Of a stretch of 64,000 nucleotides of DNA, positions 62,001 to 64,000 are shown one piece after another. Origin of the DNA: Eudromia elegans (lineage: Eukaryota > Chordata > Aves > Tinamiformes > Tinamidae); assembly GCA_003342815.1 (NCBI GenBank), contig PTEX01000340.1:504505-568504 (forward strand), in the 5' to 3' direction. The translations under genes were made by a program, and so were the position numbers. The number at the start of each line of letters is the position of its first letter. Position 1 is the stretch's first letter. A model generated the notes under the pieces. That model was not told the DNA's origin, ran no database searches, and saw only the letters and a program-made list of their open reading frames with translations.

Positions 62001-63073
62001 TATTTCGGCTTAATTTCAGAGAATAAATCATACCTAAGATTTTCAAAAATTATATCCGGGATTTATTATTTTAAAGACCATTTGCACAGCTTTTTCTTTT
62101 CTCCAGAATAATAGATAACACTGAGCAAGCTGCAGAAACTTCAGCTCCCTGTTGAAGCAGCGACTAGCCACTTTACCAGTTTTGCTAGTAACCCCTTCTT
62201 GCATCTAAATGTGCAAGCTTGCATCTTTTACTTAAGCTCGCAAATGAACTTTGAAGTCGTATGAGTAACATCTGTACAAGTAAATCCAAGCATGTATGGT
62301 TTTGCAGGATCAGCACTTAGTATGTAAAGAATTTCTCCTTATTTTGCTGTTTCACAGATCTGTGAAAACAGGAGTAGCTGTTTCTGCTTTGCTGCTGCTT
62401 CCAAGTCAGCATAAGACTTGAAAAAATTAATTTTACTCCCCCATTTTCGTTGATTGCCTCCTCAGGTGTCAGGCTTCTCTTGCGGCTCCAGGAAGGGGGC
62501 TGAAGAGCTTTATCAAATTATTAGAAATGCGCTCAGGACAGAAGCACAGAGCATGGGGCTTGGGGCGGCTAGAGCTTGGGCTCTTTCCCTGCTGTGCTCA
62601 CGGCACTGCTGTGTGACCGTGTGCAAGGGACCCCGCTTCTCAGTGCTTTCCCTGCTCGTGTTTTGTTCCTTCTGTCTTGTACGTCGAGGCTGAACATTCC
62701 TGCCACAGCTGAGTGCCACTCTAGATAGTGTTAAAGCGTTGCTTGAATTAATGAGTGTTACCAAAGACTGCACACAGCACGATACAGTAACCACATCTGA
62801 ACAAACATTGAATATTTCAACTATTACTTTCCTCTTTTATTTAAATGTGACTTTCATATGTGAGGTGATGTTTTCTTGCTTTACTTTTTTTTTCTTTAAT
62901 CACATCTCTTTCTACAGGAAAGTGGCATTTGGATGCCCTTGTTTTCTGATGACATCTGCATTCCTGTATCCTGCGGGACCCCAGAAGCTCCAGAGCATGG
63001 ATTTGTGGTTGGCAGCAAATACAATTACAAAGATGTGATTCTTTATAAATGTGATTCTGGCTATGAATTACAA
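7843..63073 (+). CDS. SVEP1: SVEP1 (polydom), partial gene: 37 internal coding exons
   Basis: Secreted multidomain extracellular-matrix protein. From the literature it is an integrin alpha9beta1 ligand needed for lymphatic vessel remodelling, and has also been linked to PEAR1 and the Tie/angiopoietin axis. What I see is 37 exons whose translation follows the SVEP1 domain order: GCC2/GCC3, CCP1-3, two HYR, CCP4, a unique region, three GCC2/GCC3, six EGF, pentraxin, CCP5-6, EGF7, CCP7-31. Every exon has an AG acceptor and a GT donor (two have GC), and neighbouring phases match throughout: 8,870 nt is 2 nt of a shared first codon plus 2,956 whole codons, with no stop. The N-terminal signal peptide and vWA exons, and everything after the first half of CCP31, lie outside the window. 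Identity rests on recalled homology to mammalian SVEP1 and is very secure. Exact junctions are inferred from splice consensus and conserved phase, not from transcripts. Confidence 0.97.
8239..8418 (+). CDS. SVEP1: SVEP1 window exon 2: CCP1 (sushi)
   Basis: 180 bp, phase 1-1, one complete complement-control-protein module beginning [15 protein letters not shown] and ending EATCR. It has six cysteines rather than the canonical four, so an extra disulfide is expected within the module. The intron before it is only 237 bp. The donor is gtatgg at 8419. Confidence 0.96.
8419..12958 (+). other. SVEP1: intron 2
   Basis: 4.5 kb, the longest internal intron. It has a short (TTTA)n run at 10341-10360 and otherwise AT-rich unique-looking sequence. 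I recognise no exon, RNA gene or mobile element. Confidence 0.8.
10341..10360. repeat. (TTTA)n short tandem repeat
   Basis: About five tetranucleotide copies inside intron 2. Confidence 0.8.
12959..13138 (+). CDS. SVEP1: SVEP1 window exon 3: CCP2
   Basis: 180 bp, phase 1-1, the same length as the CCP1 exon. It begins [15 protein letters not shown] and ends EPKCV. Six cysteines, and the core G-Y-E-L-E-G-N and W-D-S-K-E-P-K-C of a sushi module. The acceptor is gcag at 12955-12958 and the donor gtaggt at 13139. An open frame continues upstream of the acceptor but is not SVEP1-like there, which fixes the 5' boundary. Confidence 0.96.
13139..17185 (+). other. SVEP1: intron 3
   Basis: 4.0 kb. Apart from a short imperfect GAAGGTAAAGGT tandem near 13457-13485 I see only AT-rich sequence with scattered A/T runs. 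No exon or mobile element is recognised. Confidence 0.8.
13457..13485. repeat. 12-bp imperfect tandem repeat (GAAGGTAAAGGT)
   Basis: Two and a half copies of a 12-bp purine-rich unit. Each copy carries AAGGTAAAG words that resemble 5' splice sites. It lies about 320 bp after exon 3. Confidence 0.75.
17186..17383 (+). CDS. SVEP1: SVEP1 window exon 4: CCP3
   Basis: 198 bp, phase 1-1. It encodes [15 protein letters not shown]... to QEALCK. This is an atypical sushi module with six cysteines and an S-C-G-M-E-P insertion. The third N-terminal CCP of SVEP1 shows the same layout in mammals. The acceptor is tgcag at 17181-17185 and the donor gtagag at 17384. Confidence 0.95.
17384..19705 (+). other. 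SVEP1: intron 4
   Basis: 2.3 kb. It holds an AT dinucleotide-rich stretch at 19436-19490 and nothing else recognisable. Confidence 0.8.
19436..19490. repeat. (AT)n-rich low-complexity stretch
   Basis: Imperfect TATA/ATAT dinucleotide array in intron 4, about 215 bp before exon 5. Confidence 0.85.
19706..19824 (+). CDS. SVEP1: SVEP1 window exon 5: HYR1, first half
   Basis: 119 bp, phase 1 in and 0 out. It encodes [21 protein letters not shown]... to NSGDE, the N-terminal strand region of the first hyalin repeat (Ig-like fold with a P-x-I-x-C-P start and a D-N-S-G turn). The donor is GAG|GCAAGT, a GC rather than GT 5' splice site. The phase into exon 6 (phase 0) requires this boundary, and no nearby GT restores the frame. 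Confidence 0.94.
19825..21093 (+). other. SVEP1: intron 5 (GC-AG type)
   Basis: 1.3 kb intron with 5' GCAAGT and 3' AG. No other feature recognised in it. Confidence 0.85.
21094..21223 (+). CDS. SVEP1: SVEP1 window exon 6: HYR1, second half
   Basis: 130 bp, phase 0 in and 1 out. It encodes [16 protein letters not shown]... through SCTFTAKVV. It contains the HYR hallmark T-Y-T-A-T-D-x-S-G-N-x-A-S-C, completing the module begun in exon 5. The donor is gtaagt at 21224. Confidence 0.95.
21224..21837 (+). other. SVEP1: intron 6
   Basis: 0.6 kb. Nothing recognisable beyond splice signals. Confidence 0.85.
21838..21945 (+). CDS. SVEP1: SVEP1 window exon 7: HYR2, first half
   Basis: 108 bp, phase 1-1. 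It encodes [20 protein letters not shown]... to EEPQFSDNS, equivalent in position to exon 5 and ending at the same D-N-S-G turn. The acceptor is atag at 21834-21837 and the donor gtgaga at 21946. A 290-bp intron without features separates it from exon 8. Confidence 0.95.
22236..22367 (+). CDS. SVEP1: SVEP1 window exon 8: HYR2, second half
   Basis: 132 bp, phase 1-1. It encodes [20 protein letters not shown]... to CEIHIVIK, including the HYR signature [15 protein letters not shown]. The donor is gtctgt at 22368, weaker than its neighbours. The two HYR domains are each split at the D-N-S-G turn but with different intron phases (0 in HYR1, 1 in HYR2). Confidence 0.95.
22368..23733 (+). other. 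SVEP1: intron 8
   Basis: 1.4 kb and very AT-rich, with long A/T words from 23280 to 23530. No element recognised. Confidence 0.8.
23734..23928 (+). CDS. SVEP1: SVEP1 window exon 9: CCP4
   Basis: 195 bp, phase 1-1. It encodes [20 protein letters not shown]... ending EWPDCS. Six cysteines, like CCP1-3. The [11 protein letters not shown] segment is strongly SVEP1-specific. The acceptor is cag at 23731-23733 and the donor gtaagt at 23929. Confidence 0.96.
23929..24476 (+). other. SVEP1: intron 9
   Basis: 0.55 kb. Nothing recognisable. Confidence 0.85.
24477..24598 (+). CDS. SVEP1: SVEP1 window exon 10: start of the SVEP1-specific region
   Basis: 122 bp, phase 1 in and 0 out. It encodes [21 protein letters not shown]... 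to ALGKM. No named domain. It matches the conserved stretch after CCP4 in SVEP1 ([11 protein letters not shown]), predicted mostly helical. The acceptor is ttcag at 24472-24476 and the donor gtaggt at 24599. Confidence 0.94.
24599..27049 (+). other. SVEP1: intron 10
   Basis: 2.5 kb. It contains a compositionally distinct, GC-richer block at about 25840-26200 and a T-run near 26968-26985. No exon recognised. Confidence 0.8.
25840..26200. repeat. possible degenerate interspersed repeat (unclassified)
   Basis: This block is richer in GC and CpG than the rest of the intron, and has the word style of a decayed avian interspersed element (CACAGG, GGCCAGGGTC, a CTTAAATA box near 26110). I could not identify terminal repeats, a target-site duplication or a coding remnant, so class and strand are unknown. 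It could equally be unique intronic DNA. Confidence 0.25.
27050..27158 (+). CDS. SVEP1: SVEP1 window exon 11: SVEP1-specific region, middle
   Basis: 109 bp, phase 0 in and 1 out. It encodes [20 protein letters not shown]... to NGFAI. The [11 protein letters not shown] segment is diagnostic for SVEP1. Three cysteines. The acceptor is gaag at 27046-27049 and the donor gtaatt at 27159. Confidence 0.94.
27159..29249 (+). other. SVEP1: intron 11
   Basis: 2.1 kb. A-rich run at 28353-28379 and T-rich run near 28880-28898. No exon or element recognised. Confidence 0.8.
29250..29438 (+). CDS. SVEP1: SVEP1 window exon 12: SVEP1-specific region with an RVKR basic motif
   Basis: 189 bp, phase 1-1. It encodes [20 protein letters not shown]... 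to IKLIFNIT. The first half is highly conserved. The middle (residues roughly 30-50) is a low-conservation, Ala/Pro/Lys-rich linker holding R-V-K-R at 29366-29377, which fits the furin-type R-x-K/R-R consensus. No canonical domain. The donor is gtgaga at 29439. Confidence 0.95.
29439..29747 (+). other. SVEP1: intron 12
   Basis: 0.3 kb. Nothing recognisable. Confidence 0.85.
29748..29981 (+). CDS. SVEP1: SVEP1 window exon 13: SVEP1-specific region, end
   Basis: 234 bp, phase 1-1. It encodes [20 protein letters not shown]... to GSVLKGRMC. The Glu/Lys/Leu-rich stretch [16 protein letters not shown] looks like an amphipathic helix or short coiled coil. The exon ends with the [12 protein letters not shown] lead-in to the GCC2/GCC3 tandem. 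The donor is gtaagc at 29982. Confidence 0.95.
29982..30508 (+). other. SVEP1: intron 13
   Basis: 0.53 kb. Nothing recognisable. Confidence 0.85.
30509..30670 (+). CDS. SVEP1: SVEP1 window exon 14: GCC2/GCC3 module 2
   Basis: 162 bp, phase 1-1. It encodes [20 protein letters not shown]... to SISECR. Six cysteines in the ephrin-receptor-like pattern C-P-x-G-T-Y / C-E-S-C / C-K-S-C-P-S-G-T-Y. It is the first of three successive exons of identical length and phase, which marks tandem exon duplication. Confidence 0.96.
30671..31101 (+). other. SVEP1: intron 14
   Basis: 0.43 kb. Nothing recognisable. Confidence 0.85.
31102..31263 (+). CDS. SVEP1: SVEP1 window exon 15: GCC2/GCC3 module 3
   Basis: 162 bp, phase 1-1. 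It encodes [20 protein letters not shown]... to VDISACG. Six cysteines. Second member of the 162-bp trio. The acceptor is atag at 31098-31101 and the donor gtatgt at 31264. Confidence 0.96.
31264..32056 (+). other. SVEP1: intron 15
   Basis: 0.8 kb. Contains two copies of an 8-bp CACAGAAT-type unit near 31507-31525, otherwise plain. Confidence 0.8.
31507..31525 (-). repeat. possible remnant of a CR1 3'-terminal octamer repeat
   Basis: Two tandem copies of ATCACAGA are the reverse complement of the TTCTGTGA-type octamer that ends many avian CR1 LINEs. The flank to the right is not convincingly CR1, so this may be a very short remnant or coincidence. Confidence 0.3.
32057..32218 (+). CDS. SVEP1: SVEP1 window exon 16: GCC2/GCC3 module 4
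   Basis: 162 bp, phase 1-1. It encodes [20 protein letters not shown]... to ITDCS. Six cysteines, third of the 162-bp trio. The acceptor is tgcag at 32052-32056 and the donor gtaagc at 32219. An open frame runs past the donor but loses SVEP1 similarity immediately. Confidence 0.96.
32219..32797 (+). other. SVEP1: intron 16
   Basis: 0.58 kb, AT-rich with TATTTA and TATG words near 32500-32600. No feature recognised. Confidence 0.85.
32798..32892 (+). CDS. SVEP1: SVEP1 window exon 17: linker between GCC2/GCC3 modules and EGF1
   Basis: 95 bp, phase 1 in and 0 out. It encodes [20 protein letters not shown]... to YKVSSQ. There is no cysteine, so it is a flexible linker. The ends match SVEP1 (T-F-S-A-A-E-E-S-V and S-S-Q before the EGF exon). 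The donor is CAG|GCAAGA, a second GC 5' splice site in this gene. The boundary is fixed by phase 0 at the start of exon 18. Confidence 0.92.
32893..34132 (+). other. SVEP1: intron 17 (GC-AG type)
   Basis: 1.2 kb with 5' GCAAGA and 3' AG. It contains an 18-bp tandem duplication at 33372-33407 and a TTAA/TAAT-rich run near 33090-33118. Confidence 0.85.
33372..33407. repeat. perfect 18-bp tandem duplication
   Basis: Two identical adjacent copies of GATGGCTTCTCTATACTG. No decay between copies suggests a recent event. Confidence 0.9.
34133..34229 (+). CDS. SVEP1: SVEP1 window exon 18: EGF1
   Basis: 97 bp, phase 0 in and 1 out. It encodes [20 protein letters not shown]... to FGYT. Six-cysteine EGF module whose C-terminal G comes from the next exon. 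It lacks the D/N-x-D-E-C start and the C-x-D/N-x4-F/Y hydroxylation motif, so it should not be a calcium-binding EGF, unlike EGF2-6. The acceptor is cag at 34130-34132 and the donor gtaaaa at 34230. Confidence 0.94.
34230..34742 (+). other. SVEP1: intron 18
   Basis: 0.5 kb. Nothing recognisable. Confidence 0.85.
34743..34856 (+). CDS. SVEP1: SVEP1 window exon 19: EGF2 (calcium-binding type)
   Basis: 114 bp, phase 1-1. It encodes [20 protein letters not shown]... to QPGYS. It has the E-I-D-E-C calcium start and the [10 protein letters not shown] hydroxylation consensus. The donor is gtaatt at 34857. Confidence 0.96.
34857..35733 (+). other. SVEP1: intron 19
   Basis: 0.88 kb. A small repeated GTAAGTGAGT word with an intervening inverted ACTTACT (35197-35231) is present. 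Otherwise nothing. Confidence 0.8.
35734..35847 (+). CDS. SVEP1: SVEP1 window exon 20: EGF3 (calcium-binding type)
   Basis: 114 bp, phase 1-1, the same length as the EGF2 exon. It encodes [20 protein letters not shown]... to AEGFT, with D-I-N-E-C and [10 protein letters not shown] motifs. The acceptor is aag at 35731-35733 and the donor gtacac at 35848. Confidence 0.96.
35848..36597 (+). other. SVEP1: intron 20
   Basis: 0.75 kb. Nothing recognisable. Confidence 0.85.
36598..36799 (+). CDS. SVEP1: SVEP1 window exon 21: EGF4 and most of EGF5
   Basis: 202 bp, phase 1 in and 2 out. It encodes [20 protein letters not shown]... and continues into [10 protein letters not shown]...G-I-N-S-F-R. EGF4 and EGF5 share the exon with no intron between them, unlike EGF2 and EGF3. 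The last codon (Arg, AG|G) is split by the intron just before the fifth cysteine of EGF5. Both modules carry calcium-binding and hydroxylation motifs. Confidence 0.95.
36800..37743 (+). other. SVEP1: intron 21
   Basis: 0.94 kb, interrupts EGF5. Nothing else recognisable. Confidence 0.85.
37744..37901 (+). CDS. SVEP1: SVEP1 window exon 22: end of EGF5 and EGF6
   Basis: 158 bp, phase 2 in and 1 out. It encodes (R)[20 protein letters not shown]... to GSRCET. It supplies the last two cysteines of EGF5 and all of EGF6, with N-I-N-E-C and [10 protein letters not shown] motifs. The acceptor is tag at 37741-37743 and the donor gtacac at 37902. Confidence 0.95.
37902..39115 (+). other. SVEP1: intron 22
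   Basis: 1.2 kb separating the EGF block from the pentraxin domain. Nothing recognisable. Confidence 0.85.
39116..39317 (+). CDS. SVEP1: SVEP1 window exon 23: pentraxin domain, part 1
   Basis: 202 bp, phase 1 in and 2 out. It encodes [20 protein letters not shown]... to LLTDYNG. This is the N-terminal jelly-roll half of the pentraxin/LamG-like domain, with the C-T-F-W-M-K-S strand that carries the first conserved cysteine. The acceptor is tgcag at 39111-39115 and the donor gtaaat at 39318. Confidence 0.95.
39318..39834 (+). other. SVEP1: intron 23
   Basis: 0.5 kb. Nothing recognisable. Confidence 0.85.
39835..40010 (+). CDS. SVEP1: SVEP1 window exon 24: pentraxin domain, part 2 (core signature)
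   Basis: 176 bp, phase 2 in and 1 out. It encodes [20 protein letters not shown]... to VGSKIP. It contains the pentraxin-like H-H-I-A-V-T-W-T-C strand. The family signature H-x-C-x-S/T-W-x-S/T is altered: its cysteine is Ala (as in mammalian SVEP1), and here a Cys codon (39926-39928) sits at the final S/T position. The donor is gtatgt at 40011. Confidence 0.95.
40011..40486 (+). other. SVEP1: intron 24
   Basis: 0.48 kb. Nothing recognisable. Confidence 0.85.
40487..40611 (+). CDS. SVEP1: SVEP1 window exon 25: pentraxin domain, part 3
   Basis: 125 bp, phase 1 in and 0 out. It encodes [20 protein letters not shown]... to HVLSPQQ. The L-G-Q-E-Q-D motif corresponds to the Glu/Gln/Asp calcium loop of classical pentraxins, and [13 protein letters not shown] is the typical late strand. 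The donor is gtaagt at 40612. Confidence 0.96.
41135..41640 (-). mobile_element. decayed CR1-type LINE 3' fragment (reverse orientation)
   Basis: Read on the + strand, several blocks match, in order, the reverse complement of an avian CR1 3' end as I remember it: a GGAAGAGACC...CATCT...CCAGCC block (from about 41155), a TCTGGGAGACAGTTCTAGTG block (about 41289), a GGCCTCCCTTGAACTTGCTCCA block (about 41512) and a GGAGCCCACAATGGAATACAGT block (about 41551). Many substitutions and gaps indicate an old copy, 5'-truncated as is usual for CR1, with no usable reading frame. CR1 is the dominant repeat of birds and other sauropsids, which is the main non-genic evidence for the host group. Confidence 0.75.
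42312..42327. repeat. poly(T) run
   Basis: Sixteen T residues followed by a second T-rich stretch to about 42345. Simple sequence. Confidence 0.85.
44602..44725 (+). CDS. SVEP1: SVEP1 window exon 26: end of pentraxin domain and linker to CCP5
   Basis: 124 bp, phase 0 in and 1 out. It encodes [20 protein letters not shown]... to KSIFCA. The W-P-D-F-L motif closes the pentraxin fold. The acceptor is atag at 44598-44601. The donor GCTG|GTTAGA is weak, but phase 1 into exon 27 fits, and an in-frame stop follows at once if the donor is not used. Confidence 0.93.
44726..45221 (+). other. SVEP1: intron 26
   Basis: 0.5 kb. Nothing recognisable. Confidence 0.85.
45222..45392 (+). CDS. SVEP1: SVEP1 window exon 27: CCP5
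   Basis: 171 bp, phase 1-1. It encodes [20 protein letters not shown]... to PLPRCE. A four-cysteine sushi module, the first with the canonical cysteine count in this window. The acceptor is acag at 45218-45221 and the donor gtgagt at 45393. The open frame continues beyond the donor into intron. Confidence 0.96.
45393..47366 (+). other. SVEP1: intron 27
   Basis: 2.0 kb. A few GC-richer patches (46740-46830, 47100-47250) but nothing I can classify. Confidence 0.75.
47367..47540 (+). CDS. SVEP1: SVEP1 window exon 28: CCP6
   Basis: 174 bp, phase 1-1. It encodes [20 protein letters not shown]... to SPSCL. Canonical four-cysteine sushi module; the [20 protein letters not shown] segment is nearly invariant in SVEP1. 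The acceptor is ttcag at 47362-47366 and the donor gtgaga at 47541. Confidence 0.96.
47541..49727 (+). other. SVEP1: intron 28
   Basis: 2.2 kb. The interval 48400-48660 is GC-richer and holds recognisable transcription-factor words (a TGACTCA AP-1-type site near 48535, a GGCACGTGT E-box word near 48608). I cannot tell whether it is conserved. A T-run precedes the acceptor. Confidence 0.7.
49728..49847 (+). CDS. SVEP1: SVEP1 window exon 29: EGF7 (calcium-binding type)
   Basis: 120 bp, phase 1-1. It encodes [20 protein letters not shown]... to GDGKKCA. Isolated EGF module between CCP6 and CCP7, with the D-V-D-E-C start and [10 protein letters not shown] hydroxylation consensus. The donor is gtatga at 49848. 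Confidence 0.96.
49848..50634 (+). other. SVEP1: intron 29
   Basis: 0.79 kb. Nothing recognisable. Confidence 0.85.
50635..50811 (+). CDS. SVEP1: SVEP1 window exon 30: CCP7
   Basis: 177 bp, phase 1-1. It encodes [20 protein letters not shown]... to PIPYCE. Canonical sushi module and the last single-exon CCP before the split-module block. The acceptor is tcag at 50631-50634 and the donor gtactg at 50812. Confidence 0.96.
50812..51520 (+). other. SVEP1: intron 30
   Basis: 0.71 kb. Nothing recognisable. Confidence 0.85.
51521..51605 (+). CDS. SVEP1: SVEP1 window exon 31: CCP8, first half
   Basis: 85 bp, phase 1 in and 2 out. It encodes [20 protein letters not shown]... to KVIYR. The split Arg codon directly precedes the second cysteine of the module (Y-R|C). 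The acceptor is aaag at 51517-51520 and the donor gtagga at 51606. The following intron is 305 bp with nothing recognisable. Confidence 0.94.
51911..52102 (+). CDS. SVEP1: SVEP1 window exon 32: CCP8 second half and CCP9 first half
   Basis: 192 bp, phase 2-2. It encodes [20 protein letters not shown]... then [13 protein letters not shown]... to C-D-S-G-Y-S. The acceptor is atag at 51907-51910 and the donor gtaaat at 52103. CCP9 is cut two residues after its Gly-Tyr core, not at the CCP8 position. Confidence 0.94.
52103..53536 (+). other. SVEP1: intron 32
   Basis: 1.4 kb. Nothing recognisable; short TA run near 52300. Confidence 0.8.
53537..53704 (+). CDS. SVEP1: SVEP1 window exon 33: CCP9 second half and CCP10 first half
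   Basis: 168 bp, phase 2-2. It encodes (S)[20 protein letters not shown]... then [13 protein letters not shown]... to C-K-E-G. The acceptor chosen is tctcag at 53531-53536. The second AG six bases downstream (cttcag, 53542) would break the phase and lose the conserved S-L-Q-G. The donor is gtatgt at 53705. Confidence 0.93.
53705..55444 (+). other. SVEP1: intron 33
   Basis: 1.7 kb. Nothing recognisable beyond AT-rich sequence. Confidence 0.8.
55445..56117 (+). CDS. SVEP1: SVEP1 window exon 34: CCP10 second half, CCP11-13, CCP14 start
   Basis: 673 bp, phase 2 in and 0 out, noticeably GC-richer than most exons of the window. It encodes [20 protein letters not shown]..., then CCP11 (L-A-V-S-C-D-E-P-P), CCP12 (A-D-F-C-E-K-P), CCP13 (P-V-R-C-G-E-P-P-H) and the first strand of CCP14 ([16 protein letters not shown]). 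The three complete modules have four cysteines each. CCP12 is longer than average because of its S-I-L-E-S-V-S-K-A loop. The donor is gtacag at 56118, and the open frame continuing past it to 56240 is intronic. Confidence 0.95.
56118..57485 (+). other. SVEP1: intron 34
   Basis: 1.4 kb. Nothing recognisable. Its 3' end (57318-57485) is open in the exon frame but not SVEP1-like. Confidence 0.85.
57486..60265 (+). CDS. SVEP1: SVEP1 window exon 35: giant exon, CCP14 end through CCP29 start
   Basis: 2,780 bp, phase 0 in and 2 out, no stop in 926 codons. It begins [20 protein letters not shown]... (rest of CCP14). CCP15-28 follow as 14 complete sushi modules starting at the PLSC, PTKC, VVQC, PVEC, PIEC, AINC, PTDC, SIEC, AVTC, PVSC, AVNC, PVIC, SCKC and QISC cysteines. 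It ends in CCP29 ([13 protein letters not shown]...K-V-Q-Y-R). All modules keep four cysteines and the G-Y/F and W-S cores. CCP21 (first Cys at 58671) carries a roughly 49-residue insertion at 58701-58847. The start is set by the acceptor ttcag at 57481-57485, not by the upstream Met codon at 57318, because C-terminal CCP14 similarity begins there and phase 0 matches exon 34. The donor is gtaaga at 60266. Confidence 0.96.
58701..58847 (+). other. SVEP1: CCP21 inserted loop, the position of the integrin alpha9beta1-binding segment
   Basis: About 49 codons between the I-D-F-G strand and the N-F-L-F-G-T strand of CCP21, absent from the other sushi modules. In mammalian SVEP1 the equivalent loop contains the acidic EDDMMEVPY sequence reported as the alpha9beta1 recognition site. 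Here the loop is basic, polar and His/Ser-rich (for example [14 protein letters not shown]), and I cannot find that motif. Confidence 0.85.
58713..58820 (+). promoter_or_regulatory. SVEP1: candidate exitron (in-frame cryptic intron inside the giant exon)
   Basis: CAG|GTGAGA at 58713 is a near-consensus donor at a codon boundary. A CTGAC branch-like word is at 58786-58790, and TTCTTCAAAG| ends at 58820. Removing the 108 bp would delete exactly 36 codons and keep the frame. The weak points are a poor pyrimidine tract after the branch-like word and two earlier out-of-frame AGs (58800, 58810). No transcript evidence is available. Confidence 0.3.
60266..61531 (+). other. SVEP1: intron 35
   Basis: 1.27 kb. 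It contains an antisense open frame of 160 codons (60549-61031) that I cannot relate to any family. Otherwise nothing recognisable. Confidence 0.8.
61532..61757 (+). CDS. SVEP1: SVEP1 window exon 36: CCP29 second half and most of CCP30
   Basis: 226 bp, phase 2 in and 0 out. It encodes (R)[20 protein letters not shown]... then [12 protein letters not shown]... to N-T-S-T-C-E. CG dinucleotides are frequent at its 3' end. The intron before it cuts CCP29 at Y-R|C, exactly as in CCP8. The acceptor is gcag at 61528-61531 and the donor gtaggg at 61758. Confidence 0.94.
61758..62917 (+). other. SVEP1: intron 36
   Basis: 1.16 kb. A GC-richer patch at 62460-62700, otherwise nothing recognisable. Confidence 0.8.
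62918..63073 (+). CDS. SVEP1: SVEP1 window exon 37: CCP30 end and CCP31 first half
   Basis: 156 bp, phase 0-0, the last exon visible. It encodes [20 protein letters not shown]..., with [15 protein letters not shown] and ending D-S-G-Y-E-L-Q. It supplies the fourth cysteine of CCP30 (D-D-I-C) and the first two of CCP31. The acceptor is acag at 62914-62917 and the donor gtaagg at 63074. The remainder of CCP31, further CCPs and the C-terminal EGF modules are expected beyond the window. Confidence 0.95.
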
Positions 63074-64000
63074 GTAAGGAAGCTGAATCCCCATCACACC
63101 AAGCCTTTTGTTGTAATTTCTGGTTCTGATATGATGGCTGTGGGAATGTGTTTTGCCTGTTCCAACAGCAATATGTTCTCCTAGCTGAAACTGACATATT
63201 GAATATCTGCTTTTGTTGTTGTTGCTGTGTGTAAAATGCCACAGACATTTGAGGCTTTTTCTGAAGGCCCCAAACTTAAAGTGTAGTTGATGCACATACA
63301 AAAATTCTGGATAAGAATATGTATCTAGCAGATACCTTTCAGCCTTTCAGTATCTGCTTTCTCCTTTTTTTTTTTTTTTTTTTTTTTTTGATGGCTGCTG
63401 CTTCAGCCCCCAGAAAATGCAGTTTTCTGTTACCTCAGTGACCCCTGTTATATGCTTGAGGCATAAACCATTGAAGAGCTGATGTATCTCACCTGTTGCT
63501 CTCCTCAGCTGGACCTCCAGCTGCAGTTTCGAAGCATCTCGAGGTCTGCCAGACACCAAGCTCCTGATAAACTCTGCTGCCCTCAGTTCTGTGGTATTGC
63601 TAGGAAGCATGCAGGCGATATCTCTGGTTTTAATAAGGATGCAGAGAGACTGCAGCGTGTTCAGGGGGTGCTTTATTCCCTGACAGGGTTGGGAACAAAG
63701 ACCCCTCCTTATGGCGCTACCCTTTGTGTTTAGTGTCAGTTAGCCCCATTGGAGATTGTGGCTTGTTGTGGGGACCTGTGCTGGTCTCAGATGTGCTGTC
63801 ACAAGCTGCGGAGACCTGAGAAGGGAAAATGAGCTGCTGCTAAATACAAATTTAATGCACGTGAGTTCATCCGACCAGGAGTGGATCCAGCCTCTGAGCG
63901 TCTCTCTGCTGTTTCTGCAGTAGCCAAAATAGCCAGAAATGTGGGTACTCTTGCTGAAAGAAACTCTAGGAAATACACGCTTAGGATACAAGACAGAAAA
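63074..64000 (+). other. SVEP1: SVEP1 intron 37 (partial, runs off the window)
   Basis: Contains a 25-T homopolymer at 63365-63389 and GC-richer sequence after it. No next exon is seen before base 64000. Confidence 0.8.
63365..63389. repeat. poly(T) homopolymer (25 nt)
   Basis: Uninterrupted T25. It could be the reverse-strand poly(A) of a retroposed sequence lying to its right (roughly 63390 onward), but I recognise no source gene there and see no target-site duplication. Confidence 0.85.

Noticed and set aside
1..64000. Prokaryotic-style systems (operons, CRISPR arrays, phage or toxin modules), tRNA and rRNA genes
   Set aside because: The whole window is an intron-exon vertebrate gene; I found no regularly spaced palindromic repeats, no cloverleaf-like segments and no rRNA motifs.

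Overview
The window is vertebrate nuclear DNA lying entirely inside one gene. On the + strand I can place 37 consecutive coding exons of SVEP1 (polydom; sushi, von Willebrand factor A, EGF and pentraxin domain-containing protein 1), a very large secreted extracellular-matrix protein. The exons run from 7843 to 63073. Their phases join without a break, and they sum to 8,870 coding bases, about 2,957 codons. Both window ends are intronic: the signal peptide and vWA exons lie upstream of base 1, and the last CCP modules, the C-terminal EGF repeats and the 3' UTR lie beyond base 64000. The host is most likely a bird. Introns are compact (most 0.3-2.5 kb), and there is a decayed CR1-type LINE fragment in the 40.6-44.6 kb intron. 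Species cannot be fixed from the sequence.

Layout: 1-7842 upstream intron, starting with a (CTTTT)n microsatellite. 7843-17383: an ephrin-receptor-like (GCC2/GCC3) cysteine module and CCP1-3. 19706-22367: two HYR domains over four exons. 23734-23928: CCP4. 24477-29981: a SVEP1-specific region without a named domain, holding a candidate RVKR convertase site. 30509-32218: three GCC2/GCC3 modules on three exons of exactly 162 bp. 32798-37901: linker and six EGF modules. 39116-44725: pentraxin (LamG-like) domain. 45222-47540: CCP5-6. 49728-49847: EGF7. 50635-63073: CCP7 to the first half of CCP31. This last block includes a 673-bp exon and a 2,780-bp exon that alone encodes CCP15-28 plus parts of CCP14 and CCP29.

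Most notable: (1) CCP21, which in mammals carries the integrin alpha9beta1-binding EDDMMEVPY motif in an inserted loop, keeps an insertion here (58701-58847) but lacks the motif. (2) The same insertion contains a near-perfect splice donor and an in-frame acceptor that would remove exactly 36 codons, a candidate exitron. (3) Two introns use GC-AG splice sites (19825 and 32893). (4) The sushi-repeat block changes abruptly from intron-split modules to one giant intronless exon. No second gene, RNA gene or non-SVEP1 coding system could be supported.
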